Below the pieces are notes generated by a model, which saw nothing but the letters and a program-made list of their open reading frames with translations, was not told the DNA's origin and searched no databases. The position numbers and the translations under genes are program-made. A stretch of 43,275 nt of DNA from Bacteroidales bacterium (lineage in GTDB: Bacteria > Bacteroidota > Bacteroidia > Bacteroidales > JAADGE01), in contig JAIORQ010000042.1 in assembly GCA_021108035.1 (NCBI GenBank), positions 1 to 43,275 of the forward strand, read 5' to 3'. Below, piece after piece: positions 42,874-43,275 of the stretch; position 1 is the stretch's first letter; each line of letters opens with the position of its first letter.

Positions 42874-43275
42874 GCTTTTTTCAAATCGTTCTCCTTTGCT
42901 CTACCTTGCAAACACCTGTGTCGATGCAAGTTATAGTTTTGATTTTTTCTGCTGCTCGGTCAGCAAAATTTATTGCAATCTTAAAACCTGAACTGTATTT
43001 TATTTAAAAATCATATTCATAAATACAAATTTTGCGGTTTTCAACTTCCGTTTTTCCATACATTCGTCTTTCACAAACTGCCGGAATATTTATAAAAAAA
43101 AAAATCAAAAAATCTTACCATTTAGATAACTTTTTTGACTGCGACCAAAATATGCCTTGTCTCTTAAATATTACTGACTTTTTTTGCTTGTCAGTCTGAA
43201 ATATCAAATTTTCAGTCAGGCTTTGCAGATTGATTATTTTTAAAAGAACTTTTTTATTCTTAATTGCATCATAAC
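42705..43275. repeat. Right copy of 571-bp terminal inverted repeat
   Basis: This is the reverse complement of 1-571. It ends, like the left copy, at the GTT crossover of the attC-like site. Confidence 0.95.
43115..43273 (-). CDS. 3' end of an unidentified gene (right copy), cut by the window edge
   Basis: This is identical to the 52-residue partial frame at 3-161, on the opposite strand. It is open to the window edge, so the same gene end occurs twice in the genome or was duplicated by assembly. Confidence 0.4.
   Translation of the reverse strand, partial: YDAIKNKKVLLKIINLQSLTENLIFQTDKQKKSVIFKRQGIFWSQSKKLSKW

Noticed and set aside
1-43275. CRISPR array, rRNA or tRNA genes
   Set aside because: No regularly spaced identical repeats and no recognisable tRNA or rRNA stretches were seen on reading; a dedicated tRNA scan would be needed to exclude an atypical tRNA.

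Overview
The window looks like a metagenomic or draft-genome contig from an AT-rich member of the Bacteroidota, probably class Bacteroidia. Several things point there. Promoters have the Bacteroidota form TTTG/TTG, a 19-21 nt spacer, then TAnnTTTG (upstream of pyrH, gapA, marC-pgk, the sensor kinase and the Ere-like gene). Clear Shine-Dalgarno sites are scarce. There is an S46 dipeptidyl-peptidase, a remnant of the type IX secretion protein PorV, a FISUMP-domain lipoprotein and LytTR/LytS signalling.

The ends are the most remarkable part. Positions 1-571 and 42705-43275 are the same sequence in inverted orientation, and both run inward into arrays that behave like integron gene cassettes. On the left (to about 6570) all genes are on the + strand; on the right (40121 to the end) all are on the - strand. 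Several cassettes begin with GTT plus a short sequence and carry its exact reverse complement just after the stop codon, as expected for the R' and R'' core sites of attC. Examples are GTTGTAGCC/GGCTACAAC, GTTACCTAAC/GTTAGGTAAC and GTTATGGGC/GCCCATAAC. Between R'' and R' lie long imperfect palindromes with a matching L''/L' pair. The terminal repeat stops exactly at GTT, the cassette crossover point, and a different cassette follows on each side. No integron integrase is visible, so by sequence this is a pair of attC clusters lacking an integrase (CALIN-like). Cargo: secreted or lipoproteins of unknown role, an ORF-less cassette, an Mrr-type nuclease, a methyltransferase, a HigBA-type toxin-antitoxin pair, a BRO-N/Fic fusion and a flavodoxin/lipoprotein pair.

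6.6-10.1 kb is a worn continuation of the left accessory region: a HEAT-like protein, a metallo-beta-lactamase-fold protein with two zinc ligands replaced, an Fe-S protein and a membrane protein, separated by N-terminal stubs of a VOC protein and an alpha/beta hydrolase. 10.2-16.2 kb holds a LytS/LytTR two-component pair and, divergently, a run of exported proteins (Ere-like esterase, HExxH metalloprotein, papain-like protein).

16.2-40.1 kb is mostly chromosomal core: an operon pyrH - zinc-ribbon protein - mutL (- strand), trpS, metH, gapA, gcvT, an S46 peptidase, gdhA and marC-pgk. It is interrupted by a lone AbiC-like protein, a duplicated L,D-transpeptidase whose first copy is broken, a 228-bp foldback sequence in front of metH, a 1.8-kb segment flanked by direct copies of the metH tail, and a porV fragment. 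No rRNA, tRNA or CRISPR array was recognised.
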